DNA from: Piscinibacter sp. XHJ-5
GTDB taxonomy: Bacteria; Pseudomonadota; Gammaproteobacteria; Burkholderiales; Burkholderiaceae_C
NCBI RefSeq assembly: GCF_029855045.1
Contig: NZ_CP123228.1
Span: forward strand, 682,001-746,000
DNA length: 64,000 nucleotides
Reading direction: 5' to 3'
Under the pieces are notes generated by a model. It did not search any database, had not been told where the DNA came from, and worked only from the letters and a program-made list of their open reading frames with translations. The position numbers and the translations under genes are program-made. Below, in pieces: positions 43,638-52,949 of the stretch (position 1 is its first letter; the number at the start of each line of letters is the position of its first letter).

Positions 43638-45679
43638 GGCAGGTCCTTGTCGACTTCCGGGGCGTTGGCGTCGCGCGGGCCCACCGGGCGGCCCAGCCGC
43701 GAGCGCAGCGCGGGCGGCTCGCCGCTGGACAGCGCCGCATAGATGCTCGCGTTCGCGAGCACCTTCTTCACGTAGTCGCGCGTCTCGTTGAAGGGAATGT
43801 TCTCCGCCCATGCCGCGGGATCGAGGGCCGGTCCTTCGCGCCAGCGGCGCGGCCGGTTCGGGCCGGCGTTGTAGGCCGCCGCGGCCAGCGCCTGCGACCC
43901 GTCGAAGGCGTCGAGCACCATCCGCAGGTAGCCGGTGCCGATGCGCAGGTTGGTGCTGGGGTCGCTGATCATCTCCGGCGAGAAGTCGAGGCCGATCTTG
44001 CGCGCCGTCCAGCGTGCGGTGGCCGGCATCACCTGCATCAGCCCGCTGGCGCCTGCGCTCGAGCGCAGCGTCGCCATGAAGCGGGTCTCCTGGCGGATCA
44101 GGCCGAACACGTAGTTGGCATCGAGGCCGAGCTCGCGCGCGCGGGTCTCGATCTCTTCCTTGTACGGCGTGGGATAGCGCTGCGTCACGTCGATCTCGTG
44201 GCGCGTGCGCTCGCTGGTGTTGATGCACAGCTGCCAGTCGCGCTGCTCGCAGGCCAGCGCCGCCGCGGCGATCAGCTCGCGGTCGGTCATGCCGCGCAGC
44301 GAGTAGTTCCACTCCCGGCGACCTTCGTCGCGCAAGCCCAGGCCCACCAGGCGCAACGCACGCAGGAGCCCGGGGTGCGCGGCCGCGGCCGCCTTCTCTT
44401 CCGGCGCGAGCGGCTCGGGCGGCGGCGGCAGCACGAACGGACGCCCCAGCGCTTCGGCGGCCAGCGCGCCGTAGAAGCTGAGCTGGTGTGAGATGGAGCC
44501 GAGCATGCGCCGCGATTGCGCCCTGAGCGCTTCGCCGCTCTGCGAATCGCCCGCCAGCGACTGCAGGGCACGCGCCTTCCAGTAGACCCAGGTCGCTTCC
44601 TGCTGCTCCTCGGGGCGCATCGCATCGACCGCCTGCACCACCTGCTGCCAGCGGCCGCGGCCGTTGTCGGCGCGCAGGGCGGCCCGCGCCTTCCACGCCA
44701 TCGTGTCGTCGGGCCAGTCGATGCCTCGTCCATCGCGGCCGGCCAGGCGTGCGGCGCGCAGGTAGTGGTCGGAGGCATCCGGCAGCAGCTTCATCGCCGC
44801 CTGCCGCGCGACGCTGGCCCACGCCCACGATGCCAGGTCGGCCGGCAGGGCGCGCTCCCAGCGCTCGTTGAGCGCGAGGGCAGCGGCGTCGGGCTCGTTG
44901 CTGGCCATGCGCATCAGGGCCATCGTCGCGAGCTCGGCATTGATGCGCCCGTCGGCCGTCGCCTTGCGCGCCAGGTAGCGCGCCGGGCTGTCGGTCATCT
45001 CCTGCAGCAGGCTGGCCGCGCTCAGGCTGACCAGCGCTGCCGACTGGCGCGCCGCGCGCAGGCGGCCCGCATCGACCGCGAGCCGGGTCTTGCGCCAGAC
45101 GTCGGCGGGGGTGAAGACCTTCGCGTCGAGCAGGGTCGCGGCCAGCAGGTTGCAGCCTTCGTCGACGTCGCGCTGCGCGAACCAGACGTAGAGGGCGGCC
45201 TCGCGCACGTCCTGTCGTTCCTGATGCTGGGTCAGCAAGGCATAACACTGGACCTCGCGGTCGTCGTTCATGCGAAAGCGCGGGAAGTCGGAGATGAAGT
45301 TGGCCCAGTCGCGCCGATGGCCGAGCTCGAGCAGCCAATCGTTGCGCAGCCGGTCCTCCACGTAGGTGCCGCTCCAGCGCTGGTAGAACGCTTCCACCTC
45401 CGGCTGCGACGCCTCCGAGATGCGGTTGCTGAGCTCCCAGTAGTCGGCCCACATCGCGAGCGGATGCTGGCTCGCCGCGGCTTGTGCGCGCGACACCGCG
45501 AGGCGGTTGCGGTCCTTCTTGCGGAACGCCTCGCGGGCGTCGACCACCGGGTCGGGCTGGGCCTGGGCGACCGGCCCGGGCCACGGCGAGACCAGGGCTG
45601 CGCCGAGAGCGACGATGGCGGCCGCGCGGGCCAGGAAACGTCCGCGGGCCGACCCATATACTGAACTGCAGGTCTTCAA
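43634..45679 (-). CDS. Soluble lytic murein transglycosylase
   Basis: Periplasmic enzyme that cleaves peptidoglycan between MurNAc and GlcNAc. About 681 residues: a signal-type segment (RFLARAAAIVALGAALVSPW), a long superhelical TPR-like domain (about 45-480) and a C-terminal SLT lysozyme-like domain. Motifs there include YVFGLIRQETRFMATLRSSA (catalytic Glu near 530), ASGLMQVMPATA and AAAYNAGPNRPRRW. The start is uncertain: no in-frame ATG fits the signal peptide, and the TTG at 45679 is the best candidate. It is divergent from a cyclo-ligase gene with a 21-base gap. Confidence 0.92.
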   Translation of the reverse strand: MKTCSSVYGSARGRFLARAAAIVALGAALVSPWPGPVAQAQPDPVVDAREAFRKKDRNRLAVSRAQAAASQHPLAMWADYWELSNRISEASQPEVEAFYQRWSGTYVEDRLRNDWLLELGHRRDWANFISDFPRFRMNDDREVQCYALLTQHQERQDVREAALYVWFAQRDVDEGCNLLAATLLDAKVFTPADVWRKTRLAVDAGRLRAARQSAALVSLSAASLLQEMTDSPARYLARKATADGRINAELATMALMRMASNEPDAAALALNERWERALPADLASWAWASVARQAAMKLLPDASDHYLRAARLAGRDGRGIDWPDDTMAWKARAALRADNGRGRWQQVVQAVDAMRPEEQQEATWVYWKARALQSLAGDSQSGEALRAQSRRMLGSISHQLSFYGALAAEALGRPFVLPPPPEPLAPEEKAAAAAHPGLLRALRLVGLGLRDEGRREWNYSLRGMTDRELIAAAALACEQRDWQLCINTSERTRHEIDVTQRYPTPYKEEIETRARELGLDANYVFGLIRQETRFMATLRSSAGASGLMQVMPATARWTARKIGLDFSPEMISDPSTNLRIGTGYLRMVLDAFDGSQALAAAAYNAGPNRPRRWREGPALDPAAWAENIPFNETRDYVKKVLANASIYAALSSGEPPALRSRLGRPVGPRDANAPEVDKDLP

Positions 45680-45700
45680 ACTTCGATGCCTTCCTGAACC

Positions 45701-46285
45701 GTGTCGCTCGCGCCTTCCGACGCCTCTGCCGTGCCTTCCCGTCGCGCGCTGCGCGAGCGTCTTCACCGGATCCGGGATGAATTCGCCGCGGCATCGGGAA
45801 CCGCCGCGCAAGCCGCGCTGGCGGCACATCTGGGCAAGGTGCTGGACGAGCTGCAGCCGCAGCGACTGGGGCTGTACTGGCCGCTTCGTTCCGAATTTAA
45901 CGCAGCGGTCGCGTGTCTTGGCGACAGAAACCTGCATTCCGTCGATTTGGCCCTGCCATTCGCCAGGCGCCCGTCACGCGAGCTGCAGTTCCGCGCCTGG
46001 GATCGCGCCGAGCCCACGCTGCGCGACGACTGCGGCATCCCGACGATCGAGGGATCGCCGGTCGTGCCCGACGTCGTGCTGGTGCCGTGCCTGGGCTTCA
46101 CCGCCTCGGGCTACCGGCTCGGCTACGGCGGCGGGTTCTACGACCGCTGGCTCGCGGCCCACCCGCACGTCACGGCTGTCGGCGTCGCATGGTCGGCGAC
46201 CGAGATCACCGAGGCCGATCTCGCGCCGCAGCCGCACGACCAGCCGCTGATGCTGATCATCACCGAGCGCGGCGTGGTGGGTTAG
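45701..46285 (+). CDS. 5-formyltetrahydrofolate cyclo-ligase, first copy
   Basis: Converts 5-formyl-THF to 5,10-methenyl-THF using ATP. The 194 residues include RRALRERLHRIRDEF, LGLYWPLRSEFNA and DVVLVPCLGFTASGYRLGYG. The nucleotide and metal motif GYGGGFYDRW lies at about 142-151. It starts at GTG. TATACT at 45657 could serve as its -10 with a leader of about 30 nt. A second gene of the same family lies 1.8 kb downstream. The stop overlaps the converging LysR gene by 4 bases. Confidence 0.93.
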   Translation: MSLAPSDASAVPSRRALRERLHRIRDEFAAASGTAAQAALAAHLGKVLDELQPQRLGLYWPLRSEFNAAVACLGDRNLHSVDLALPFARRPSRELQFRAWDRAEPTLRDDCGIPTIEGSPVVPDVVLVPCLGFTASGYRLGYGGGFYDRWLAAHPHVTAVGVAWSATEITEADLAPQPHDQPLMLIITERGVVG

Positions 46286-47268
46286 TCCGCCTCGGTCGGC
46301 CCTTCGACGTTCGCCACCTCGCCCATCGCCTCGCGCGTGACGGTGGCCCGCCATTCGAGCCAGTCGCAGAACTTGCGCACCTCCTCGCGCGTGGCGCTGG
46401 CACCGATGGTCACCAGCCAGTAGGCAAAAGGGCTGTAGACCCGTCCGGCCGCGCCGAAGGGCTCGATCAGGTCGCCGCGCGCCAGCGCCTCGGTGACCAT
46501 GGCGACCCGCGCGAGCGCGATGCCCTGGCCGGCGAGCGCGGCCTGCACCTGCTGGTAGGTGAAGTTGAGGTACAGCCAGCGGCGCGGCTGGACGCGCGGT
46601 GCGCCCTGCACCGTGAGCCAGTGTCGCCAGCTGAGGAATTCGGAGCTCGGGCGGTGGTCGTCTTCCTCGCACAGCGTGTGCTCCGCCAGGTCGGCGGCCG
46701 TGCGCAGCGGCGGCGCTTCGCCGCGCTGGATGCGGTCGGCCAGCCGCGGGCTGATGACCGGTGTCAGCACTTCGCCGAACAGCCGGCGCGCTCCCTGAGG
46801 CGCGTCGGACGGGGCGCAATAGCGCAATGCGATATCGAGATCGGGCTCGTCCAGCTCGACGATGCGGTCGGTGGCCGACACGCGGATGTCGAGATCGGGG
46901 TTGTCGCGCTGAAAGGCCTCCATCTGCGGCAGCAGCCACAACGAGGCGAACGACGGGAAGGTGTTCAGGTGCACGACGCGCCGCCCGCGCGCCTGGCGGA
47001 TCTGGCGCACGCCGGCGTCGAGCCGGTCGAGCCAGGGCGCGACCACGCGCAGCAGCGCCGTGCCGTCGCCGGTGAGCTCCACGTGCCGCGTGCCGCGGGT
47101 GAACAGGGGCGCGCCGAGCTCGTCTTCCAGGCCCTTGATCTGCCGGCTGACGGCCGATTGCGTGAGGTGCAGCTCCTCGGCGGCGTCGCTGAAGCTCAGG
47201 CGTCTGGCGACTGCCTCGAAGGCGCGCAGGCTGCCCAGGGCCAGCGGCCGCTGACGGACCGTATTCAT
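46282..47268 (-). CDS. LysR family transcriptional regulator
   Basis: A 328-residue regulator with the LysR winged helix at the N-terminus (LGSLRAFEAVARRLSFSDAA, LTQSAVSRQIKGLEDELGAP). An effector-binding domain follows (about 95-300; RRVVHLNTFPSFASLWLLPQ). It resembles the GcvA-like branch, in which promoters divergent from the regulator are usual targets. The divergent neighbour is the DUF2917 gene, 112 bases away, which is the natural candidate target. The effector is unknown. Confidence 0.93.
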   Translation of the reverse strand: MNTVRQRPLALGSLRAFEAVARRLSFSDAAEELHLTQSAVSRQIKGLEDELGAPLFTRGTRHVELTGDGTALLRVVAPWLDRLDAGVRQIRQARGRRVVHLNTFPSFASLWLLPQMEAFQRDNPDLDIRVSATDRIVELDEPDLDIALRYCAPSDAPQGARRLFGEVLTPVISPRLADRIQRGEAPPLRTAADLAEHTLCEEDDHRPSSEFLSWRHWLTVQGAPRVQPRRWLYLNFTYQQVQAALAGQGIALARVAMVTEALARGDLIEPFGAAGRVYSPFAYWLVTIGASATREEVRKFCDWLEWRATVTREAMGEVANVEGPTEAD

Positions 47269-47380
47269 ATCAAATCCGCATCAAAGTGGTCGACTGAATT
47301 CATTGGATCTGTTTCAGGAATGAGGCGAATATAGAGGCATAGCGCGGCGAAACCCTCGTCGCCGAACCGGGAGATTGATG

Positions 47381-47797
47381 ATGAAATCGCAATTGTACGC
47401 GGCTCCGCTCGGTGGTCTGGCGATGCACTTCGGCCAACCGGTTCGGTTCGCTCAGCAGGCGGGTGAAGTCGTGGTCCGCAGCGGCCGCGTGTGGCTCACC
47501 CGCCGGGGAGACCTCGACGATCACGTGCTCGAGGCCGGGCAGCGCGTGCGGCTGGAAGCAGACGACGCCGTCGTCGTCGAGCCGTGGCAGCGAGGCGAGC
47601 AAACGGTGATCGACTGGCGCCCGGCTCAGCCGCGGCCGGTGCGGGCCTTGCCGCGCGATGCCGCCGCCTTGGGCTTGCGCGGCGTCGCATCCGCCGCCGA
47701 CCGCCTGGCCGGTGGCTTGCGGCGGGCAGCGGGCGGCTTGGCGGCCCTGGCACGCAGCGCTGCCTCGATGGCCAGCCGCGCCCAGGGTTGCATCTGA
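47381..47797 (+). CDS. DUF2917 family protein
   Basis: A 138-residue protein with a cupin-like DUF2917 beta domain (about 15-75; VRFAQQAGEVVVRSGRVWLTR, LEAGQRVRLEADDAVVVEPW). An Ala/Arg-rich helical tail ends SMASRAQGCI, a tail also usual in this family. The start was placed at 47381 because GGAG lies 7 bases upstream; ATG 47378 is possible. It is divergent from a LysR regulator. The last 172 bases overlap the antisense TfoX gene. Confidence 0.8.
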   Translation: MKSQLYAAPLGGLAMHFGQPVRFAQQAGEVVVRSGRVWLTRRGDLDDHVLEAGQRVRLEADDAVVVEPWQRGEQTVIDWRPAQPRPVRALPRDAAALGLRGVASAADRLAGGLRRAAGGLAALARSAASMASRAQGCI

Positions 47798-48072
47798 GCC
47801 GCGGAGTCCATCGCCTCGGCCGGCGCGCTCCAGTAGCCCAGCGCGACGTGCTGGCCGCCGGCGCCGTCGTAGACGAAGGGCTCGCACCCGGCCGCCTCGA
47901 AGGCGGGGCGGGTGTGCACGTCGGCCTTGAGGTAGATGCGGTCGTCGGCGATCAACGCGACGAACAGGTCGTCGATGTAGACGCCGTGGCCGCCGAACAT
48001 CCGGCGCGAACGGGCCGCGCCCAGCGGCTCGAACAGCTCCACGCAATGGTTGGCAAGTTCCTCGTAGGCCAT
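47626..48072 (-). CDS. TfoX/Sxy N-terminal domain protein
   Basis: A 148-residue protein with the TfoX N-terminal domain (AYEELANHCVELFEPLGAAR, RMFGGHGVYIDDLFVALIAD, RIYLKADVHTRPAFEAAG). A basic tail rich in Ala, Arg, Lys and Pro follows (from about 100; RRKPPARRSAAD). It lacks the C-terminal TfoX domain of the competence regulator Sxy, so a role in competence is not implied. ATG 48072 was chosen over an upstream ATG at 48099 because it starts the conserved sequence. The tail is antisense to the DUF2917 gene. Confidence 0.85.
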   Translation of the reverse strand: MAYEELANHCVELFEPLGAARSRRMFGGHGVYIDDLFVALIADDRIYLKADVHTRPAFEAAGCEPFVYDGAGGQHVALGYWSAPAEAMDSAAQMQPWARLAIEAALRARAAKPPAARRKPPARRSAADATPRKPKAAASRGKARTGRG

Positions 48073-48118
48073 GGGGCATCTTGCACAATCGCCGTTCACG
48101 CATCAACCGCGAGCGGCC

Positions 48119-48700
48119 ATGACACTAGATCCGAACGAGGACCGGGACGCCCTGCGCCGAAAGCTGATCGCCGCGCGCCAGGCGCTCCCTGATCGGCTGG
48201 AGCGCGCAGTCGCGCTGCAGAACGTGCTTCGCGTCTGGCTGGTGGGCCGCGGCGAAACGGCGATCGGTGCCTACTGGCCGATCAAGGGCGAGTTCGACCC
48301 GCTGCCGGCGCTGTACCGCTGGGCGGAAGCGGACGAGCACCGCCGCATCGGGCTGCCGGTGGTGGATCGCGCGACGGGGTCGCTGCGCTTTCACGTCTGG
48401 TATCCCGGCTGCCCGATGGAACTGGACGCGCACGACATCCCCAAGCCCAAGGGCACCGAGGTGTTCCAGCCGCGGATGCTGCTGCTGCCGTGTGTCGGCT
48501 ATGGGCCCGAGGGTGCCCGCATTGGCTATGGCGGCGGCTTCTACGACCGCACCGTGGCGAGCCTGACGCCGCGGCCGACGACGGTGGGACTGTGCTACTC
48601 GAACGGCTTCGTCCCGCTGCTGCGTCCGCGTCCCGGGGACGCGGTGGTCGATGCGATGCTGACCGACGACGGCGTGGTCTGGCAGGCCGCCGACGCCTGA
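48119..48700 (+). CDS. 5-formyltetrahydrofolate cyclo-ligase, second copy
   Basis: A 193-residue protein of the same family as the gene at 45701: DALRRKLIAARQALPDRLER, IGAYWPIKGEFDP, MLLLPCVGYGPEGARIGYGG, with GYGGGFYDR at about 137-145. The two copies differ at most other positions, so this is an old paralogue rather than a recent duplication. It lacks the 20-residue C-terminal segment TDHDQPL-type found in copy one and ends DDGVVWQAADA. It converges on metF with one base between stops. Confidence 0.92.
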   Translation: MTLDPNEDRDALRRKLIAARQALPDRLERAVALQNVLRVWLVGRGETAIGAYWPIKGEFDPLPALYRWAEADEHRRIGLPVVDRATGSLRFHVWYPGCPMELDAHDIPKPKGTEVFQPRMLLLPCVGYGPEGARIGYGGGFYDRTVASLTPRPTTVGLCYSNGFVPLLRPRPGDAVVDAMLTDDGVVWQAADA

Positions 48701-48701
48701 T

Positions 48702-49556
48702 TCAGTCCTTCGGCGCCAGACCCAGCCGCCGGCACAGCTCGAGGGTCAGCGCCGACTGGTTCATCGTGTAGAAGTGGATGCCCGGCGCACCGCCGGCGAT
48801 GAGCTTCTCGCACAGCCTCGTGACCACGTCGAGGCCGAACGCGCGTATCGAGGCGGCGTCATCCATGAAGCCCTCCATCTTCAACGCCACCCAGCGCGGG
48901 ATCTCGATGCCGTCGCGCGCCGCGAACTGCGCGATCTTGGCGAAGTTGTGGAACGGCATGATGCCCGGCACCACCGGCACGTCGGCACCCAGCTTGCGAG
49001 TCTCGTCGACGAAGTGGAAGTAGGCGTCGGGGTTGAAGAAGAACTGCGTGATCGCCGAGTCGGCGCCCGCCTTCACCTTGTCGACGTAGTGCTGCAGGTC
49101 GCGACGCGCATAGCGTTCGCCGGGGTGGTATTCCGGGTACGCCGCGACCTCGATCCGCCAGTCGCTGCCTTGCGTCTCGCGGATGAAGCGCACGAGCTCG
49201 GACGCATAGCGGAACTCGCCGGCGGTGGCCGTGCCGCTGGGCAGGTCGCCGCGCAGCGCGACGATGCGGCGGATCTTCTGGGCGCGATAGGTGGCCAGGA
49301 TGTCGCCCAGACCCTGCCGGGTCGAGCCCACGCACGACAGGTGCGGCGCGGCTTCGAAGCCGGCCTGCGCGATCGCCGTCACGGTGTGCAGCGTCTTCTC
49401 GCGGGTGGAACCGCCCGCGCCGTAGGTGACGCTGAAGAACTCGGGCTGGCACGCGCCGAGCTCCTGCACGACGGTCTTCAGCTTCTCGTCGCCGACCGGC
49501 GTGTTGGGAGGAAAGAATTCGAAGCTGATCGGAACGATCTTCTTGCTGGCGTTCAT
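48702..49556 (-). CDS. metF: Methylenetetrahydrofolate reductase
   Basis: FAD enzyme that reduces 5,10-methylene-THF to 5-methyl-THF for methionine synthesis. The 284 residues start MNASKKIVPISFEFFPPNTP and include FFSVTYGAGGSTREKTLHTV and HLSCVGSTRQGLGDILATYR. ALRGDLPSG, AITQFFFNPDAYFHFVDE and a final APGIHFYTMNQSALTLELCR complete the motifs. Length fits bacterial MetF. It is downstream of tlyA and ahcY on the same strand, consistent with a methyl-cycle operon under the SAH riboswitch. Confidence 0.97.
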   Translation of the reverse strand: MNASKKIVPISFEFFPPNTPVGDEKLKTVVQELGACQPEFFSVTYGAGGSTREKTLHTVTAIAQAGFEAAPHLSCVGSTRQGLGDILATYRAQKIRRIVALRGDLPSGTATAGEFRYASELVRFIRETQGSDWRIEVAAYPEYHPGERYARRDLQHYVDKVKAGADSAITQFFFNPDAYFHFVDETRKLGADVPVVPGIMPFHNFAKIAQFAARDGIEIPRWVALKMEGFMDDAASIRAFGLDVVTRLCEKLIAGGAPGIHFYTMNQSALTLELCRRLGLAPKD

Positions 49557-49569
49557 CGCGCCTCCCTGT

Positions 49570-50322
49570 TCAGGTGTTCGCCGGGCGCGCCGCCCGGACG
49601 AAGAATTCACGGTTGCCGTCGCCGCCGGCGATGGGGCTGTCGAACCAGTCGAGCACGGCCAGCCCGCATTCGCCGCAAGCAGCGCGGATGCGCGCCTCGA
49701 CGATCGCGTACGACGCCTTGTCCTTCACCAGCCCGCCCTTGCCGATGTGCCGAGGCTGCAGCTCGAACTGCGGCTTGACCAGCATCAGCAGCGTGCCGTG
49801 CGGCGCCAGCAAGGGCGCCAGGGCGGGCAGCACCAGCGTGAGCGAGATGAACGACAGATCGCCGACGATGAGGTCGAAGGCCGCTTCACCGAGCGTTGGG
49901 GCGTCGACGTGGCGCGCGTTCACGGCTTCGAGCGCGTGCACGCGGGGGTCGGCGCGCAACCGGGGATGCAACTGCCCGTGGCCGACGTCGATGCCGACCA
50001 CGCGTGCCGCGCCGCGGTGCAGCAGCACGTCGGTGAAGCCGCCGGTGCTCTGGCCGACATCGAGCGCGGTCAGGCCCGACGCGTCGATGCCGGCGTGCGC
50101 CAACGCCCCCTCGAGCTTGAGCCCGCCGCGCGACACGAACCGCAGCTCCGCGTCGTCGACGACCTCGATGACGCAGCCGTCGGGCAGGTCGTCGCCCGCC
50201 TTGCGCGGGACGGCCCAGCCGGCCGCGCCGTGCCAGCGCACCGCGCCGCGCGCGATCAGCCGCTGCGCGGCCGATCGCGTCGGCGCGAGGCCGGACTCGA
50301 CGAGACGCTGGTCCGCGCGCAT
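49570..50322 (-). CDS. tlyA: TlyA-type RNA methyltransferase
   Basis: A 250-residue protein with an N-terminal S4 RNA-binding domain (RADQRLVESGLAPTRSAAQR, from residue 2) and a FtsJ-type Rossmann methyltransferase (ALDVGQSTGGFTDVLLHRGA near 84-104, FDLIVGDLSFISLTLVLPAL). Mycobacterial TlyA 2'-O-methylates 16S and 23S rRNA; the betaproteobacterial proteins are annotated by homology. It lies 8 bases after ahcY, so the enzyme that clears its by-product SAH is made from the same transcript. Confidence 0.92.
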   Translation of the reverse strand: MRADQRLVESGLAPTRSAAQRLIARGAVRWHGAAGWAVPRKAGDDLPDGCVIEVVDDAELRFVSRGGLKLEGALAHAGIDASGLTALDVGQSTGGFTDVLLHRGAARVVGIDVGHGQLHPRLRADPRVHALEAVNARHVDAPTLGEAAFDLIVGDLSFISLTLVLPALAPLLAPHGTLLMLVKPQFELQPRHIGKGGLVKDKASYAIVEARIRAACGECGLAVLDWFDSPIAGGDGNREFFVRAARPANT

Positions 50323-50330
50323 GACGTGGC

Positions 50331-51761
<1,431 letters not shown>

Positions 51762-51828
51762 GTCAGGCTCCGATTCAGTTCAGGAACCCGCAAGACGTGC
51801 CGCTGGGGAGACGGGGAGAGAACTTGCA

Positions 51829-51862
51829 GCTCACCCACGAGGACACATCGTGCGGGTGAGCG
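51829..51862 (-). promoter_or_regulatory. Expression-platform hairpin of the SAH riboswitch
   Basis: In the ahcY leader the 3' strand of the aptamer, GCTCACCCGCACGA, can pair instead with the downstream TCGTGGGTGAGC, with two bulged bases. There is no T run after it, so control is more likely by accessibility or stability than by intrinsic termination. Confidence 0.55.
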
Positions 51863-51922
51863 CGGTTGCAATTGGAGGTTTCCGAGCCTGGCCCCGGGCG
51901 GGGTTGCAACGCTCCTCGGAAT
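51854..51922 (-). promoter_or_regulatory. S-adenosylhomocysteine riboswitch
   Basis: The leader of ahcY reads TTCCGAGGAGCGTTGCAAC, then a CCCC/GGGG hairpin, then GCCAGGCTCGGAA and finally GCAACCGCGCTCACCC. These are the conserved blocks of the SAH aptamer: TTCCGAG pairs with CTCGGAA, AGCG with CGCT, and TTG with CAA. In characterised examples, binding SAH raises ahcY expression. The single visible departure is CAACCGCGC where CAACGGCGC is usual. Confidence 0.92.
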
Positions 51923-51928
51923 CGCCGA

Positions 51929-51934
51929 ATTCTA
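51929..51934 (-). promoter_or_regulatory. Candidate -10 element of the ahcY operon
   Basis: TAGAAT on the minus strand places transcription start near 51922, exactly at the 5' edge of the SAH aptamer. No strong -35 is visible. Confidence 0.5.
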
Positions 51935-52023
51935 GTTCATGGCGCGCGGACGAACCAGGCGGGCGGCCGGCAGTTCCCCCGCGCTCGAGGGATGCGCGCG
52001 AGAGCTGTGACAGACTGCACGGC

Positions 52024-52824
52024 ATGCCGGATGCCCCTAGCCCGCTCGCCGATTGCCCGCCCGGGATGCTGCGCGCCGTGCGCGGCGTGCTGACCGACAT
52101 CGATGACACCCTCACCGCCGACGGTGCTGTCATGCCGCAGGCGCTGCAGGCGCTGAGCGCACTGCACGACGCCGATGTGCCGGTGGTGGCCATCACCGGC
52201 AGGCCGATGGGCTGGAGCGAGCGCTTTGCGCGCGACTGGCCCATCGACGCCATCGTCGCGGAGAACGGCTCGGTGGCGCTGTTTCGCGAAGGCGAGGCGC
52301 TCGCCGTGGAGTACGCGCAGGACGAGGCCACGCGTGTGGCCAACACGCTGCGTCTTCGGCGCGCCGCGGAGCGCGTGCTGCGCGAAGTGCCCGGCGCGAG
52401 GCTGTCCAGCGACAGCGCGGGCCGCGTCACGGACATCGCGGTCGACCACAGCGAGTTCGCGCATCTGTCGGCGCAGCAGATCGCCGATGTCGTGCACGTG
52501 ATGCAGGCCGAGGGCATGCATGCGACGGTGAGCTCGATCCACATCAACGGCTGGTACGGCGAGCACGACAAGCTGAGCGGCGCGCGCTGGATCCTGCAGC
52601 GGCTGTGGCGGATCGACCTCGATGCCGAGCGCGAGCGCTGGGTCTATGTGGGGGACTCGACCAACGACCAGCTCATGTTCGCGCACTTCCCGTTGAGCGT
52701 GGGGGTGGCGAACCTGCTGCGCTTCGCCGATCAGCTCACGGTGTGGCCGGCGTATCTGACGCGCGGCGAGCGCGGGGAGGGCTTCGCCGAAGTGGCCCGG
52801 ACACTGCTGGCCGTGCGGTTGTAG
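52024..52824 (+). CDS. HAD superfamily (IIB type) phosphatase
   Basis: A 266-residue hydrolase with motif I GVLTDIDDTLTADG (nucleophile Asp25, Asp27), motif II VAITGRPMGWSERFA, a Cof-type cap domain (about 85-185) and the last motif YVGDSTNDQLMFAHFP. This is the HAD-IIB group of sugar-phosphate and related phosphatases. The substrate is unknown. CAGACT lies 7 nt ahead of the ATG and no ribosome site is visible. It is divergent from ahcY and followed by the GGDEF/EAL gene. Confidence 0.88.
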   Translation: MPDAPSPLADCPPGMLRAVRGVLTDIDDTLTADGAVMPQALQALSALHDADVPVVAITGRPMGWSERFARDWPIDAIVAENGSVALFREGEALAVEYAQDEATRVANTLRLRRAAERVLREVPGARLSSDSAGRVTDIAVDHSEFAHLSAQQIADVVHVMQAEGMHATVSSIHINGWYGEHDKLSGARWILQRLWRIDLDAERERWVYVGDSTNDQLMFAHFPLSVGVANLLRFADQLTVWPAYLTRGERGEGFAEVARTLLAVRL

Positions 52825-52855
52825 CGAACATTGCCCGACCGGGGCGCGCTTGCGC

Positions 52856-52882
52856 TCAAGCGTCCGGCAAACATGCCGATGA
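52856..52882 (+). promoter_or_regulatory. Sigma-28 (FliA)-like promoter of the GGDEF/EAL gene
   Basis: TCAAGCGT (52856-52863), an 11-base spacer, then GCCGATGA (52875-52882). The -10 part matches the FliA consensus GCCGATAA at seven of eight positions and the -35 part matches TAAAGTTT at five of eight. Spacing is exactly the canonical 11. Transcription would start near 52889, about 60 bases before the ATG. Confidence 0.65.
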
Positions 52883-52949
52883 CGCCGCGTGTGCCTCGTC
52901 TTCGCAGGCGCATGGCGGGCGGACCCGGATCCGCGCTGAGGACAGGGCG

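Noticed and set aside
42684..45827. A single open frame of more than 1000 codons on the minus strand
   Set aside because: It arises because the NDUFA9-like gene's frame stays open upstream through an unused frame of the transglycosylase gene. The upstream part reads as Arg/Ala/Pro-rich shadow sequence. The true start is 43637.
45660..48118. Possible 6S RNA gene, which is often next to a 5-formyl-THF cyclo-ligase gene
   Set aside because: The gaps upstream of the two cyclo-ligase genes are only 21 and 46 bases, too small for 6S RNA.
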